Notes: generated from the letters alone by a model not told the origin. A stretch of 64,000 bases of DNA from Pelosinus fermentans JBW45 (GCF_000271665.2 NZ_CP010978.1:1272501-1336500); one strand, 5' to 3'. Shown: positions 7,301 through 16,490, numbered from the stretch's first letter. Program-made: numbers and translations.

Positions 7301-7346
7301 AGCCGTCTACTTTTAATTAGGTGGATGGCTCTTTTGTCTTTTTACT
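7301..7346 (+). terminator. Terminator after the GlsB-type gene
   Basis: AGCCGTCTAC and GTGGATGGCT form a stem with wobble pairs, followed by CTTTTGTCTTTTT. A shorter hairpin (7272-7296) overlaps the stop codon. The rest of the 391-base gap to 7672 holds the small hairpin at 7608. Confidence 0.75.
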
Positions 7347-7607
7347 TCAAATTGTTTCATAACCGATAACATCGGCTTTCAGTTTTAGTATATTTTAGTG
7401 TTTTCTTGTTATTTTTTTGACTGAGGTTTTGCAAGCTCCCAAAGTCATCTATTTTATTTCTTCAACTACTGTTAGACTTTCATTGAGAAGAGATGATAAT
7501 AAGGGATTTTCCTATAACTCCCACTTATAAAAAGATACAGGTTGAAAATAATAATATGTATGTCCCAATGATTCAAAGGCTAATATTGAGGAACAATGGC
7601 CAAAATA

Positions 7608-7633
7608 GAGAGGTAGGAATAACTACCTCTTTC
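7608..7633 (+). terminator. Hairpin just before the dehydratase-like cluster
   Basis: GAGAGGTAG and CTACCTCTT pair around GAATAA, followed by TCTAAT. It sits about 40 bases before the first gene and could be a terminator or attenuator. The T-run is poor. Confidence 0.4.
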
Positions 7634-7672
7634 TAATGATGTACTAATTTTCTTCTGCAAAGGATGATAGAT

Positions 7673-8584
7673 GTGCATGTTCATGTTGGTATTCCCCAGG
7701 CTATGCTATATCACGAATTTGGCAGCCTGTGGGCTGATTTTTTTCGGTATGCGGATATACCTGTTTCTATTTCCGGTGAAACCAATAAACAAATTTTAGA
7801 TCGAGGCACATTACTAGGTATAGATGAATCTTGCCTGCCTTTAAAAGTGTATTTGGGGCATGTTGACTCTTTACTCTCGGAGTGCACCCATATATTTGTA
7901 CCTCGTGTCGTCCAATACCATCGTAACTTCCTTTTCTGTGCTAAATTTGCCGGTTTACCTGATGTCGTTAGAAATACGTTTAGGTTGTCTCCGGAACAGA
8001 TTATTTCTCCCAATGTCGAGTATAAGTCGTCGGTGAATCAACTGCAGTCCCTATATACCACTTGTCAAGCGATTGGATTATCGGCTGTCCCTGGGTATTT
8101 AGCCTATCGACGAGCACTTAAATCATGGCGAGCTGATGTGCCTGGTGATATTGGATCTTCAACCCCCAAAATAGCTGTTATTGGTCATAGTTATTTATTA
8201 AAGGATGCCTTTTTCTGCGGCAATATAATGAACTTCTTAGCCTCGCGTGGGGTTCAAGTTATTACTCCTAATCATGTGGCGAGAAAAGTACTATATGATG
8301 AGGCTAAAGTCTTTGAGCCGGATATCTACTGGCAGCTATCGGCGAAAATTGCCGGGGCGGCTCACTACTTCTGTCGCCAGCCTGATATTGCGGGTATTAT
8401 TATGGTATCAAGCTTTGGCTGTGGCCCAGATTCACTTGTTAATGAATACGTAGAGCATCATGTATTCAAAAAAAGCGATAAACCCTACATAATCATCAAT
8501 ATTGATGAGCACATGGGAAGCGCCGGTCTCATAACACGGATTGAAGCATTTTGGGATTTGGTGGAATGGAGGCAGAAATATTGA
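7673..8584 (+). CDS. DUF2229-type acyl-CoA dehydratase activase-related protein, module 1
   Basis: A 303-residue soluble protein of the DUF2229 family, related to 2-hydroxyacyl-CoA dehydratase systems. It opens with the family pattern HVGIPQAMLYHEFGSLW and has conserved Cys in DESCLPLKVYLGH and SSFGCGPDS, likely Fe-S ligands. The C-terminus has the family motif NIDEHMGSAGLITRIEAF. The GTG at 7673 is chosen because the in-frame ATG at 7664 lies inside the AAAGGATGA ribosome site. It overlaps the next gene by four bases (TTGA), exactly as its homologue at 10822 does with 11727. Substrate unknown. Confidence 0.85.
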   Translation: MHVHVGIPQAMLYHEFGSLWADFFRYADIPVSISGETNKQILDRGTLLGIDESCLPLKVYLGHVDSLLSECTHIFVPRVVQYHRNFLFCAKFAGLPDVVRNTFRLSPEQIISPNVEYKSSVNQLQSLYTTCQAIGLSAVPGYLAYRRALKSWRADVPGDIGSSTPKIAVIGHSYLLKDAFFCGNIMNFLASRGVQVITPNHVARKVLYDEAKVFEPDIYWQLSAKIAGAAHYFCRQPDIAGIIMVSSFGCGPDSLVNEYVEHHVFKKSDKPYIIINIDEHMGSAGLITRIEAFWDLVEWRQKY

Positions 8585-9657
8585 AGGTAACATACCCTCA
8601 TATGGGATATTTAAACATGCCGGTTTCAAAAATGCTAAATAACCTAGGAGTTGAAGTCATCGAGGCGCCGCCAATTTCCAAGAAAACGATAGAATTGGGC
8701 TCTCTTTATTCTCCAGAGGGCGTATGTTTACCATATAAAATTAATATGGGTAATTTTATAGAAAGTATCGACCAAGGGGCAGATACCTTAGTAAGCGTAT
8801 GTGGCGCAGGGAAATGCCGCTTGGGCTTTTACAATGCTGTACAAAAAATTTATCTCGCAGAAAAAGGACAAATACAATTTTATATGCTGGATACAAATCA
8901 TTTATTTAGTGACTTGTACCGTTTTTTACGGACAGTGGCGCCTCGTGCAAGTCGTTTGGTGATTCTTAAGAATATGGCAATGGGGATAAAATTGTTAAAA
9001 GCTCTTGATGCTATGAACGAAGCTAAAAATTTTTATGGGGCACGAACGAATAGCCCAGAACAAATCATAGATATATGCAGAGGCGGTACACAGGAACTTG
9101 CCAATTCTACTTACAAGAAAATTAATTTTATCCGGGATTTTACGATTAGCTCAATAGGGGCTATCTGCAACAATAACCAATGTCGACCGCCCAGAATAGC
9201 CCTAATCGGTGAATTCTATCTTTTATTAGAACCCTATGTAAACCATAGTATTGAAGACTTATTAATTAAGCAAGGGATAGAGGTCAAAAAATTTGTTTAT
9301 ACCGGAAATTGGGTTTATTCGAATACTTTACTACAAGCTTTGGGATTATATAGTGAAGAAAAGGCGTATCTTGACCAAGCTAAGCCATATCTCAACTATC
9401 ATGTAGGTGGTGATGGCTTAAAATCAGTAGGAAGTGCTTTGCAGTGCGCCCGGGATGGGTATGATGGGATCATTCACATATATCCTTTCGGCTGCATGCC
9501 TGAGGTGGTCGCCCAATCTGCATTAAAGAATATCGCCAATGACTATAATTTACCTTTACTAACGCTAAGTATCGACGAGCATTCCAGCGATGTGGGCATT
9601 ATTACCCGTATTGAAGCTTTTGCTGATTGTATTAAACGTAAGAAATATCAACATTAA
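8581..9657 (+). CDS. HgdB-like dehydratase-related protein, module 1
   Basis: A 358-residue partner of the preceding gene. It starts LKVTYPHMGYLNM, aligned with MIITFPHMGDMSI of the second module, which supports the TTG at 8581 with GGAGG eight bases upstream. Conserved Cys are in PEGVCLPYKINMGNF, CGAGKCRLGFY and YPFGCMPEVV; these are likely [4Fe-4S] ligands. In fused homologues this region follows DUF2229 in one long activase protein, so the two genes probably make one complex. The central part (about residues 95-200) is weakly conserved relative to the second copy. Confidence 0.82.
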   Translation: MKVTYPHMGYLNMPVSKMLNNLGVEVIEAPPISKKTIELGSLYSPEGVCLPYKINMGNFIESIDQGADTLVSVCGAGKCRLGFYNAVQKIYLAEKGQIQFYMLDTNHLFSDLYRFLRTVAPRASRLVILKNMAMGIKLLKALDAMNEAKNFYGARTNSPEQIIDICRGGTQELANSTYKKINFIRDFTISSIGAICNNNQCRPPRIALIGEFYLLLEPYVNHSIEDLLIKQGIEVKKFVYTGNWVYSNTLLQALGLYSEEKAYLDQAKPYLNYHVGGDGLKSVGSALQCARDGYDGIIHIYPFGCMPEVVAQSALKNIANDYNLPLLTLSIDEHSSDVGIITRIEAFADCIKRKKYQH

Positions 9658-9755
9658 CGAGAAAATAAGAAGGCATATTTCCGTAAGGAAACCATTGGAG
9701 TTGCTACAATATCATTTGACTTATAGGGTGCCCTTTTATCAAATTCATACATTTA

Positions 9756-9773
9756 TTTACCAAAATTGGTAAA
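9756..9773. promoter_or_regulatory. Palindromic operator over the -35 of the activase promoter
   Basis: TTTACCAA and TTGGTAAA, two 8-base perfect arms with 2 bases between, cover the -35 hexamer TTGGTA. The position suggests a repressor site. No regulator gene lies next to it. Confidence 0.5.
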
Positions 9774-9794
9774 ATGTAAGAAATGTGGTATACT
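9766..9794 (+). promoter_or_regulatory. Internal promoter of the activase gene
   Basis: TTGGTA at 9766-9771, a 17-base spacer and TATACT at 9789-9794, about 35 bases before the start of the activase gene. It would let the activase and module 2 be expressed apart from module 1. Confidence 0.65.
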
Positions 9795-9828
9795 ACTAAA
9801 AGTGAATGTTATATGGGAGGCATTATTG

Positions 9829-10791
9829 ATGCATGTATATTTAGGTATTGACGTGGGGTCAGTAAGTACTAACATTGCTGTTCTTGACGAATTTGGCAAG
9901 GTAATCGATTCGTTATATATACGTACGCAAGGGAGACCAATTGAAGCAGTACAAAATGGCTTACGTCAAATTAAAGAGCGTAACCCTGAAATAAAGGTGA
10001 AAGGTGTCGGTACTACTGGTAGTGGTCGCCACCTCACGGGAGTAATAGTAGGAGCGGATAGCATAAAGAATGAAATCACCGCCCATGCAGTAGCGGCGAT
10101 GCATATCATGCCGGATGTGAAAACTGTACTAGAAATTGGTGGACAAGACTCTAAAATGATTATTATTCGTAACGGAGTAGTTACTGATTTCGCTATGAAC
10201 ACCGTATGCGCAGCCGGTACGGGGTCTTTTTTGGACCAGCAGGCTGCTCGTCTTAATATAGGAATCGAGGATTTTGGAGACAAGGCTTTAGAGTCAACAA
10301 CACCAGTCCGGATTGCGGGACGCTGTGCAGTTTTTGCCGAATCTGACATGATTCATAAACAGCAGACTGGTCATGTAACTTCAGATATTATTAACGGATT
10401 ATGTCAGGCTTTAGTAAGAAACTATCTCAATAATATAGGTAAAGGAAAGCAAATCCAAAGTCCTATTCTCTTCCAAGGCGGGGTAGCGGCAAACAAGGGA
10501 ATCAAAAGAGCTTTTGAAGAAGCGTTAGGCTGTCCTGTAGTGGTTTCACCCTACCATAATGTTATGGGAGCCATTGGTTCCGCTTTATTAGCCAAGGAAG
10601 AAGTTACTCAGACGAAACCAACTGTCTTCCGAGGTTTTGATGTAATTGATTTTGTCTACACACCACGAAGCTTTGAGTGCAGTGGCTGCGCTAATATGTG
10701 TGAAGTCGTTGAAATTAAAATGAACGGTAATGTAGCAGCGCGTTGGGGGGACCAATGTGGTAAATGGAGTAATAGTGTAACAGTTGCTTGA
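9829..10791 (+). CDS. CoA-substrate-specific enzyme activase (HgdC/BcrA-BadF type)
   Basis: A 320-residue ASKHA-fold ATPase. The phosphate-1 loop is GIDVGSVSTNIAV, followed by GTTGSGR, the motif EIGGQDSK, and NTVCAAGTGSFLDQQ plus GRCAVF, whose two Cys bind the bridging [4Fe-4S] cluster of a homodimer. The extra C-terminal stretch has three Cys (SFECSGCANMCE). Such activases use ATP to inject one electron into a dehydratase Fe-S cluster. Here a single activase sits between two pairs of dehydratase-like genes, so it may serve both. The ATG at 9829 follows GGGAGG. No acyl-CoA transferase or classic HgdA/B pair is nearby. Confidence 0.92.
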   Translation: MHVYLGIDVGSVSTNIAVLDEFGKVIDSLYIRTQGRPIEAVQNGLRQIKERNPEIKVKGVGTTGSGRHLTGVIVGADSIKNEITAHAVAAMHIMPDVKTVLEIGGQDSKMIIIRNGVVTDFAMNTVCAAGTGSFLDQQAARLNIGIEDFGDKALESTTPVRIAGRCAVFAESDMIHKQQTGHVTSDIINGLCQALVRNYLNNIGKGKQIQSPILFQGGVAANKGIKRAFEEALGCPVVVSPYHNVMGAIGSALLAKEEVTQTKPTVFRGFDVIDFVYTPRSFECSGCANMCEVVEIKMNGNVAARWGDQCGKWSNSVTVA

Positions 10792-10821
10792 GAAAAGGCT
10801 AAAAAAGGATGATGATGTTTC

Positions 10822-11730
10822 TTGGCGATAAGAATTGGGTTACCACGGGGGCTACTATATTACCAATATGGATCAATTTGGGAAAGATTTTTGCAAGAAC
10901 TGGGGGCCGAGGTAGTTATTACTGGCGATACGTCTAAAGCGACGCTAAATTGCGGAAGTGGATTGGACGAGGTATGCCTGCCTGCTAAAGTATACTTTGG
11001 ACATATTTATGAGTTGTACAAGCAAGTGGATTACCTATTTACACCACGAATAATCAGCGTTGCAACCGGACAATATACGTGTCCCAAAATTATTGGTATG
11101 CCGGATATGCTGCGCAGTAATATTGACAACTTACCGCCGCTCATTGATGTCAACTTAAATCTTCGCCAGAATAATCGCAGTTTGTATCAGGCGATTGTGA
11201 CGGTAGGACATATGCTTGGCAGAAATGCGATTAGCAGTCTTTATGCATGGTATCATGCTTGGCAGTATCGGCGTCTGGAACAAGCAATCCATTGTAGTAA
11301 ACCTAACGGGCAGCGTATAGGCTTAATTGGTCACCCCTACATTATTTATGACCAACAAATTAGCATGAATATTATTGATAAATTGAATCACTTTGGTATT
11401 CATGTTATAACCCCTGAGATGGTTAGTAATCGCCAAGCCGCTATTGCCGCTAAGACTCTTGGCAAAAAAATATTTTGGTCTAATGGCGATCATATGGCAG
11501 GTGCGGCATTAGCCTTAATACAATCAAGGCAACCCGTTGACGGGCTGATTTTTATAACTTCTTTTAGCTGTGGACCTGATGCCTTAATAGGTGAATTGAT
11601 CAATCAGCGTGCCCAAGCGCTTAACATCCCGTGCATGCTCTTAACAGTAGACGAACATACGGCTGAGGCGGGCTTTGTGACAAGGCTGGAGGCGTTTACG
11701 GATATGTTAATTCGGAGGAAACAGTCATGA
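10822..11730 (+). CDS. DUF2229-type acyl-CoA dehydratase activase-related protein, module 2
   Basis: A 302-residue homologue of the gene at 7673. It begins IRIGLPRGLLYYQYGSIW and has LDEVCLPAKVYFGH, YTCPKIIGMPDM (an extra Cys that module 1 lacks at this point), TSFSCGPDA and TVDEHTAEAGFVTRLEAF. TTG at 10822 is the only usable start, since a stop in frame lies just upstream; an AAGGATGATG site precedes it. The stop overlaps the next start as ATGA. The function is inferred to be an electron-transfer or substrate-binding partner of the activase. Confidence 0.85.
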   Translation: MAIRIGLPRGLLYYQYGSIWERFLQELGAEVVITGDTSKATLNCGSGLDEVCLPAKVYFGHIYELYKQVDYLFTPRIISVATGQYTCPKIIGMPDMLRSNIDNLPPLIDVNLNLRQNNRSLYQAIVTVGHMLGRNAISSLYAWYHAWQYRRLEQAIHCSKPNGQRIGLIGHPYIIYDQQISMNIIDKLNHFGIHVITPEMVSNRQAAIAAKTLGKKIFWSNGDHMAGAALALIQSRQPVDGLIFITSFSCGPDALIGELINQRAQALNIPCMLLTVDEHTAEAGFVTRLEAFTDMLIRRKQS

Positions 11731-12809
11731 TTATTACTTTTCCCCATATGGGAGATATGAGTATAGCCCTTAAGGCACTCTTCACCGGTCTCGGACGACA
11801 AGTGGTGCTTCCTCCGCCCATTTCTAAAAGGACGTTGGAATTGGGTATGAAATATTCTCCAGAGACTACTTGTTTACCCTTTAAAGTCAATTTAGGAAAT
11901 TTTATTGAAGCCCTTGAACAAGGTGCGAATACAATTGTAACTTGTGGAGGGGTAGGTCCATGCCGCTTAGGTTACTATGCTGAAATTCAACAGGGCATTC
12001 TTCAAAATTTAGGTTATAGATTTGATATGATAGTTGTTGAACCTGATATTGTTGATATTATAAAGCAATTACACCGGGTTGCTTTTAAACGTAATTTTTG
12101 GGAGGTTTATTTAGCATTTCGCTTGGCTTTAGCAAAAATAAACGCGATGGATAGTATTCAGCGAAAAGTGAATATGATACGACCGCGGGAGGTATCTGTA
12201 GGTGAATCCGATTTCATCTGGCGGCAAACTGTTGATGTGATTGATGCCGCAGAAAATCTTTCTACATTAAGAACCGCTTGGCATAAGGCTGAAAGCGAAC
12301 TGGACGGAGTTAAACTCAAGTCTAGCGTTAGACCGCTGCGTATTGGTGTAGTTGGTGAAATTTATGTTATGCTTGAGCCGTCGATTAACCAAAACATAGA
12401 TTGGCGTTTAGGAAATATGGGAGTTGAAGTGTATAAAACCATGTATTTAAGTGACTACATAAACGGGCATTTGTTTAGAAAGCGAGAATATCTTGAGAAA
12501 TTTAAATATTTAGCCGACTTGGCTCATCCCTATCTTGGTCATTATGTAGGTGGCCACGGCATAAAAAGTATCGCCCATACGGTTAATATGGGACAGGAAA
12601 ACTATGACGGCATTATTCATATGTTCCCGTTTACTTGTATGCCTGAAATTGTTGCTAAAAATATTCTACCTAAGGTTAGCAATGATGTGGACATCCCGGT
12701 ATTATCGTTAGCTTTTGATGAACAATCAGGTGAAGCCGGCATAGTGACTCGATTGGAAGCCTTCATTGACTTATTAAAGTACCGCCGTTTAAAACATCAC
12801 TTGGCTTAA
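11727..12809 (+). CDS. HgdB-like dehydratase-related protein, module 2
   Basis: A 360-residue homologue of the gene at 8581. Cys motifs TTCLPFKVNLGNF, CGGVGPCRLGYY and FPFTCMPEIV match the module 1 positions and probably hold an Fe-S cluster. It starts at ATG 11727 behind CGGAGG and overlaps the previous stop. It is the last gene of the cluster, with a strong terminator 35 bases on. The duplicated pairs are diverged enough to suggest different substrates or a heteromeric complex rather than a recent copy. Confidence 0.82.
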   Translation: MIITFPHMGDMSIALKALFTGLGRQVVLPPPISKRTLELGMKYSPETTCLPFKVNLGNFIEALEQGANTIVTCGGVGPCRLGYYAEIQQGILQNLGYRFDMIVVEPDIVDIIKQLHRVAFKRNFWEVYLAFRLALAKINAMDSIQRKVNMIRPREVSVGESDFIWRQTVDVIDAAENLSTLRTAWHKAESELDGVKLKSSVRPLRIGVVGEIYVMLEPSINQNIDWRLGNMGVEVYKTMYLSDYINGHLFRKREYLEKFKYLADLAHPYLGHYVGGHGIKSIAHTVNMGQENYDGIIHMFPFTCMPEIVAKNILPKVSNDVDIPVLSLAFDEQSGEAGIVTRLEAFIDLLKYRRLKHHLA

Positions 12810-12844
12810 AAAAATGGTGAAATTCTAATAACCACGTACATTTG

Positions 12845-12874
12845 AAGCTTCGCAAATCACGCGAAGCTTTTTTG
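12845..12874 (+). terminator. Terminator of the dehydratase-like cluster
   Basis: AAGCTTCGC and GCGAAGCTT pair around AAATCAC, followed by TTTTT. Confidence 0.85.
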
Positions 12875-12893
12875 CTGTTCTAGAATGTATATA

Positions 12894-12937
12894 AGCCACA
12901 AAGTTGTTTGTGCTCTTCGCGCCTTTGCGGATCAAAG
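12894..12937. repeat. Intergenic palindromic repeat, copy 3 (degenerate)
   Basis: GCCACAAAG and a worn right arm (CTTTGCGGATC) recall the GAACCACAAAG family. The remainder of the 375-base gap before kimA has an imperfect hairpin at about 13063-13099 and no recognisable c-di-AMP (ydaO) riboswitch. Confidence 0.45.
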
Positions 12938-13184
12938 GCTTTATTTTTTAGTATATTCAGCGTTTTTCTTACTGTTTATTAAAAGGTCATGAAAATTTAA
13001 TCTTTCCTGAAAAATAATAGGATATATAATCTCATAAAAAGCGTATAATAAATTCTGTGACCTGCATCTAGTATTCAGATTAGGCAGTACTTGATGCAAG
13101 TGGAGTTTGAAAAGAAGGGACGGACTTATTACTATATTTAGTGGCGTATAAAGAAAAAGGATATTAAGGAGGTCTAGATTAAAG

Positions 13185-15029
13185 TTGATCAACATTGCTC
13201 GCCGCCTTCTCATTGGCAAGCCCCTTCATAATAAGGAAATGATGCATGAACGGTTACCAAAGTGGAAAGCGCTGTCCATATTTTCCTCAGATGCCCTATC
13301 ATCGGTGGCTTATGGACCAGAACAAGCCTTACTCGTGCTGGTTGCCGCTCAAGGGATTATCGCTTATGGATATTTATCCCCCATCATTATTGCAGTATCG
13401 ATTCTATTAATTATTGTGGCATTATCCTATGTGCAAGTTTCCCGAGCAAATCCTGGGGGCGGAGGTGCCTATGCCGTTGCCAAAAAGAACATTGGCGAGT
13501 TTCCCGCTCTAGTAGCTGCGGGTGCGGTTTTTGCTGACTATGTTCTAACGGCGGCTGTAAGTGTAGCCGCAGGAACAGCAGCCATTGTATCGGCTTTTCC
13601 CAGCTTAGTGGGTAAAGAAGTGGGAATTGATTTAGGTATTTTATTTTTCATATTGATGCTGGTGAACCTGCGTGGTATGCGAGAATCCTCCAACATGTTT
13701 GTATATCCGACCTATGCCTTTTTATTAGGGATGGTCGCGCTCATTCTAACAGGAATGTATCAAGCCGTTACCCAGGATGGAGCCTTACTGCCTGCTGCCT
13801 CCTTAGAAAGACAGCCCCTCAACATGGCAATGCTGTACATAGTACTAAGAGCCTTTGCCAATGGCTGCAGTTCCATGACGGGTGTGGAGGCAATTGCAGA
13901 TAGTGTACCCTTATTTAAAAAACCCGAAGCGAAAAATGCAATCATTACAACCTATTGGATGGCAGGTATTTTGGTAGTGATGCTAAGTGGAGTTACTTTT
14001 ATGATGATGCATTTTCATGTCATCCCCATACTGGAAGTGACAGCTTTATCCCAGCTTGCAGAACATGTCTTCGGCAGATCCTTTGTCTATTATTACATTC
14101 AGGTTACGACGATGATCGTGTTATACTTGGCGGCCAATACAGCCTATAATGGTTTACCTGTATTATTGTCAATTGTAGCCAGAGATGGATATCTTCCAAG
14201 GTATCTTAGCTCTCGTGGCGAGCGTCTGACCTTTTCCAATGGCATTATCGTGATCACTGTTTCCGCTGCGGCATTAATCGTGATCTTCGGAGGACATCTA
14301 GACCACTTAATCGCCTTATATGCAATTGGTGTATTTATCTCTTTTACCATTGCGCAATGCAGTATGGTTGTTCATTGGAAGAGAGAAAAGGGAAGCGGTT
14401 GGCTGATTCGGGCAGCTGTAAATGGCATAGGAGCCGTTGCTACCGGATTGGTTGTTATCATCATTACCCTCACGAAGTTTTCCCATGGTGCTTGGGCAGT
14501 ATTAGTGTTCATTCCGGTGATGGTGTTCGTATTTAAGAAGATCCGCTCCCATTATGATGATATGGCAGAGCAGCTGCATCTTCCCTTAGAAGAAAACGTA
14601 CAATATGATGATACCCTGGTGGTGCGCAATTATGTAATCGTACCCATCTCATCCCCGACACGGGTGGTATATGAATCCTTAAAATTTGCGAAAACCTTGA
14701 GTAAAGACATTATTGTATTACATATTGCCAAAGACGAGGAGAGCGCTGCCAAAGTACAAATGAAGTGGGAGCAATGGAACCCGGGAATGGATCTAGAGAT
14801 CATTCAATCCCCGTATCGCCTGACCATTCAGCCTTTGCTGGATTATGTAGAAGCATTAAAAAAGAGAAAAAACCCGCAGGACTATATTACAGTTGTCATC
14901 CCTGAATTTGAGACAAGGAAATGGTGGCACAGGCTGCTGCATAATCAAACAGGCTGGCTATTACACGCCATGCTGGTCATAAAAGAAAATGTAAGTGTGA
15001 CAACCATTCCTTATCACTTAAATAAATAA
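13185..15029 (+). CDS. kimA: KimA-type potassium importer (APC superfamily)
   Basis: A 614-residue membrane protein close in length and motif to Bacillus subtilis KimA (607 aa). It opens ARRLLIGKPLHNKE, then ALSIFSSDALSSVAYG, a run of about twelve membrane segments (residues 50-455) and a soluble C-terminal domain of UspA-like type. The end (LLHNQTGWLLHAML, then TIPYHLNK) matches the KimA tail well. KimA imports K+ with protons and is inhibited by c-di-AMP. The TTG start follows AAGGAGGT. The alternative label, generic amino-acid permease, fits less well because of the KimA-specific ends. No riboswitch is seen upstream. Confidence 0.85.
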   Translation: MINIARRLLIGKPLHNKEMMHERLPKWKALSIFSSDALSSVAYGPEQALLVLVAAQGIIAYGYLSPIIIAVSILLIIVALSYVQVSRANPGGGGAYAVAKKNIGEFPALVAAGAVFADYVLTAAVSVAAGTAAIVSAFPSLVGKEVGIDLGILFFILMLVNLRGMRESSNMFVYPTYAFLLGMVALILTGMYQAVTQDGALLPAASLERQPLNMAMLYIVLRAFANGCSSMTGVEAIADSVPLFKKPEAKNAIITTYWMAGILVVMLSGVTFMMMHFHVIPILEVTALSQLAEHVFGRSFVYYYIQVTTMIVLYLAANTAYNGLPVLLSIVARDGYLPRYLSSRGERLTFSNGIIVITVSAAALIVIFGGHLDHLIALYAIGVFISFTIAQCSMVVHWKREKGSGWLIRAAVNGIGAVATGLVVIIITLTKFSHGAWAVLVFIPVMVFVFKKIRSHYDDMAEQLHLPLEENVQYDDTLVVRNYVIVPISSPTRVVYESLKFAKTLSKDIIVLHIAKDEESAAKVQMKWEQWNPGMDLEIIQSPYRLTIQPLLDYVEALKKRKNPQDYITVVIPEFETRKWWHRLLHNQTGWLLHAMLVIKENVSVTTIPYHLNK

Positions 15030-15047
15030 GAAAAAGATGTTTTTTGT

Positions 15048-15074
15048 CATTGCGAACAGAGTGAGGCAATCTCT
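15048..15074. repeat. Short interspersed repeat half (TCATTGCGAA...GGCAATCTC)
   Basis: TCATTGCGAA and GGCAATCTC flank an AGTGA core. I recall similar short palindromic fragments between genes in many anaerobes, but only one copy is in this window. Confidence 0.3.
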
Positions 15075-15125
15075 AACAGGGGGTTGATTCACTTTGACAG
15101 AACAGTAAAACATATAAAACGAATT

Positions 15126-15221
15126 CAACCACAAAGACGCAAAGGACACAAAGGGTTTTATTTATATTTTTCGTGTACTCCTTTGTGTGCCGCATCAGCG
15201 GCATTGTGCCTTTGTGGTTCA
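15126..15221. repeat. Intergenic palindromic repeat, copy 4 (inverted orientation)
   Basis: Full-length copy with arms AACCACAAAG and CTTTGTGGTT. The GCCGC(ATCA)GCGGC side stem is near the right end, so it is in opposite orientation to the copies at 43806 and 62285. Confidence 0.9.
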
Positions 15222-15272
15222 ATCATCGTTCCTTGCTCTCTTTCACAAGAGTATATACTTTCTATGACAATA

Positions 15273-15300
15273 AAAAACCTCGCATTTTGGCGAGGTTTTT
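15273..15300. terminator. Bidirectional terminator between kimA and the pseudouridine synthase
   Basis: AAAAACCTCGC and GCGAGGTTTTT form a perfect 11-bp stem with A- and T-runs on both sides. It can end the minus-strand gene and anything coming from kimA. Confidence 0.88.
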
Positions 15301-15312
15301 GCTTTTAATGGT

Positions 15313-16218
15313 TTAGGAATTTTTTTCGCTTCGGCAAAAGTCGATAGCCCGGGTCAGGTCTGGGGGAAGAGGAGCTTGTACTATAATTTCATGCTGATCT
15401 TTTATATGATTAAAGGTTACAGAAGATGCGTGCAAGGCTTGTCTGGTTAACCAAGAAGTGCGTATGCCATACATACCGTCTCCTAGAAGGGGGTAGCCGA
15501 TATGAGCAAGATGTACTCGAATCTGATGGGTTCTTCCTGTATCCAACCGTAGCTCTACTAATGATGTCTCTGAAAAGTTATGGAGAGTATGATAATGGGT
15601 AATAGCCGGATCTCCTTTTTCCCTTACTGCACGGCGATTTGCCATAGTAGGATGAAAACCAATGGGAAAATCAATGGTAGCGGCAGGGGGATGAACAATT
15701 CCCTTTACCAAAGCCCAGTAAACACGCTTTAACGTTCTGTCTTTTAACTGTTGTTCTAAGATGAACTGGCTGCGATCGTCTTTAGCAAAAATTACGCATC
15801 CAGAAGTTTCCCGATCTAATCTGTGTACAGGGCGGATGGTAGTGATTACGCCTTGCTGTTGTAGGTGGTATGCCAGATAATTTGCTAATGTGCCCTTAGT
15901 AGTTTGCCCAGTGGGGTGGACAAGCTGGTAGGCGGGCTTATTAACGACTAGCATATAATCATCTTCATATAGAATCTCAATGCTTCCTTCCTCTGGCTCA
16001 ACTCCGTAAGTCATATCCTGAGCCATAAGGATGCGTAAAACATCTTGGGATTTTACCTTTCTTTGGAGAAAAACTTTCTTTCCGTTTAAAAAAATCCCCT
16101 TTTGTCTTGTTAGTTTTTGAATTTTTCTTCCAGAATACTGCAAAATAGTTTTCAAATATTCTTCAAGGGTCAGACCCTCATGTTCCTTAATAACTTTATA
16201 GGTTGCAAATGATTTCAT
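15313..16218 (-). CDS. RluA/RluD-family pseudouridine synthase
   Basis: A 301-residue enzyme with an N-terminal S4-like RNA-binding segment (residues about 14-75) and the catalytic domain. The catalytic Asp is in the signature HRLDRETSG, followed by the family motifs KRVYWALVKG and GRTHQIRVHLAHIGYPLLGD. It would isomerise uridines in rRNA or tRNA; which site cannot be told, since RluA, RluC and RluD members share these motifs. Convergent with kimA. The 272 bases to the divergent ggt gene hold no other feature I can support. Confidence 0.9.
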   Translation of the reverse strand: MKSFATYKVIKEHEGLTLEEYLKTILQYSGRKIQKLTRQKGIFLNGKKVFLQRKVKSQDVLRILMAQDMTYGVEPEEGSIEILYEDDYMLVVNKPAYQLVHPTGQTTKGTLANYLAYHLQQQGVITTIRPVHRLDRETSGCVIFAKDDRSQFILEQQLKDRTLKRVYWALVKGIVHPPAATIDFPIGFHPTMANRRAVREKGDPAITHYHTLHNFSETSLVELRLDTGRTHQIRVHLAHIGYPLLGDGMYGIRTSWLTRQALHASSVTFNHIKDQHEIIVQAPLPPDLTRAIDFCRSEKNS

Positions 16219-16490
16219 ATAGTAAGCCTTCTTTCTCTTGTAAGCAATTTGCTGGGAAGTTTAGTCATACTTATGTGCAATGATACAATATTTATTATCA
16301 AAATACAATCATGAAGGAAAATAGGAAGATCGTAAGCTACGCAAACTCCAGAAGAAGGAAGATGCATATCAGGGTAGAATGAATAAGGTACAGGGATCGT
16401 CGGAATATAGTTACGCTCATCTTTTGCCTGTTTACGGCTATATAGGATTGTTTTCCAAGAGTACACTATAATATCCAGGAGGATGAACAT

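Noticed and set aside
12875-13184. Possible c-di-AMP (ydaO) riboswitch before kimA
   Set aside because: The conserved ydaO core could not be found; only an imperfect hairpin and a worn repeat are present.
15084-15308. Plus-strand frame of 74 codons after kimA
   Set aside because: It is made of the intergenic palindromic repeat and a terminator and has no convincing ribosome site.
16215-16490. Minus-strand frame of 91 codons between the pseudouridine synthase and ggt
   Set aside because: No ribosome site or family pattern; it fills the divergent promoter region.
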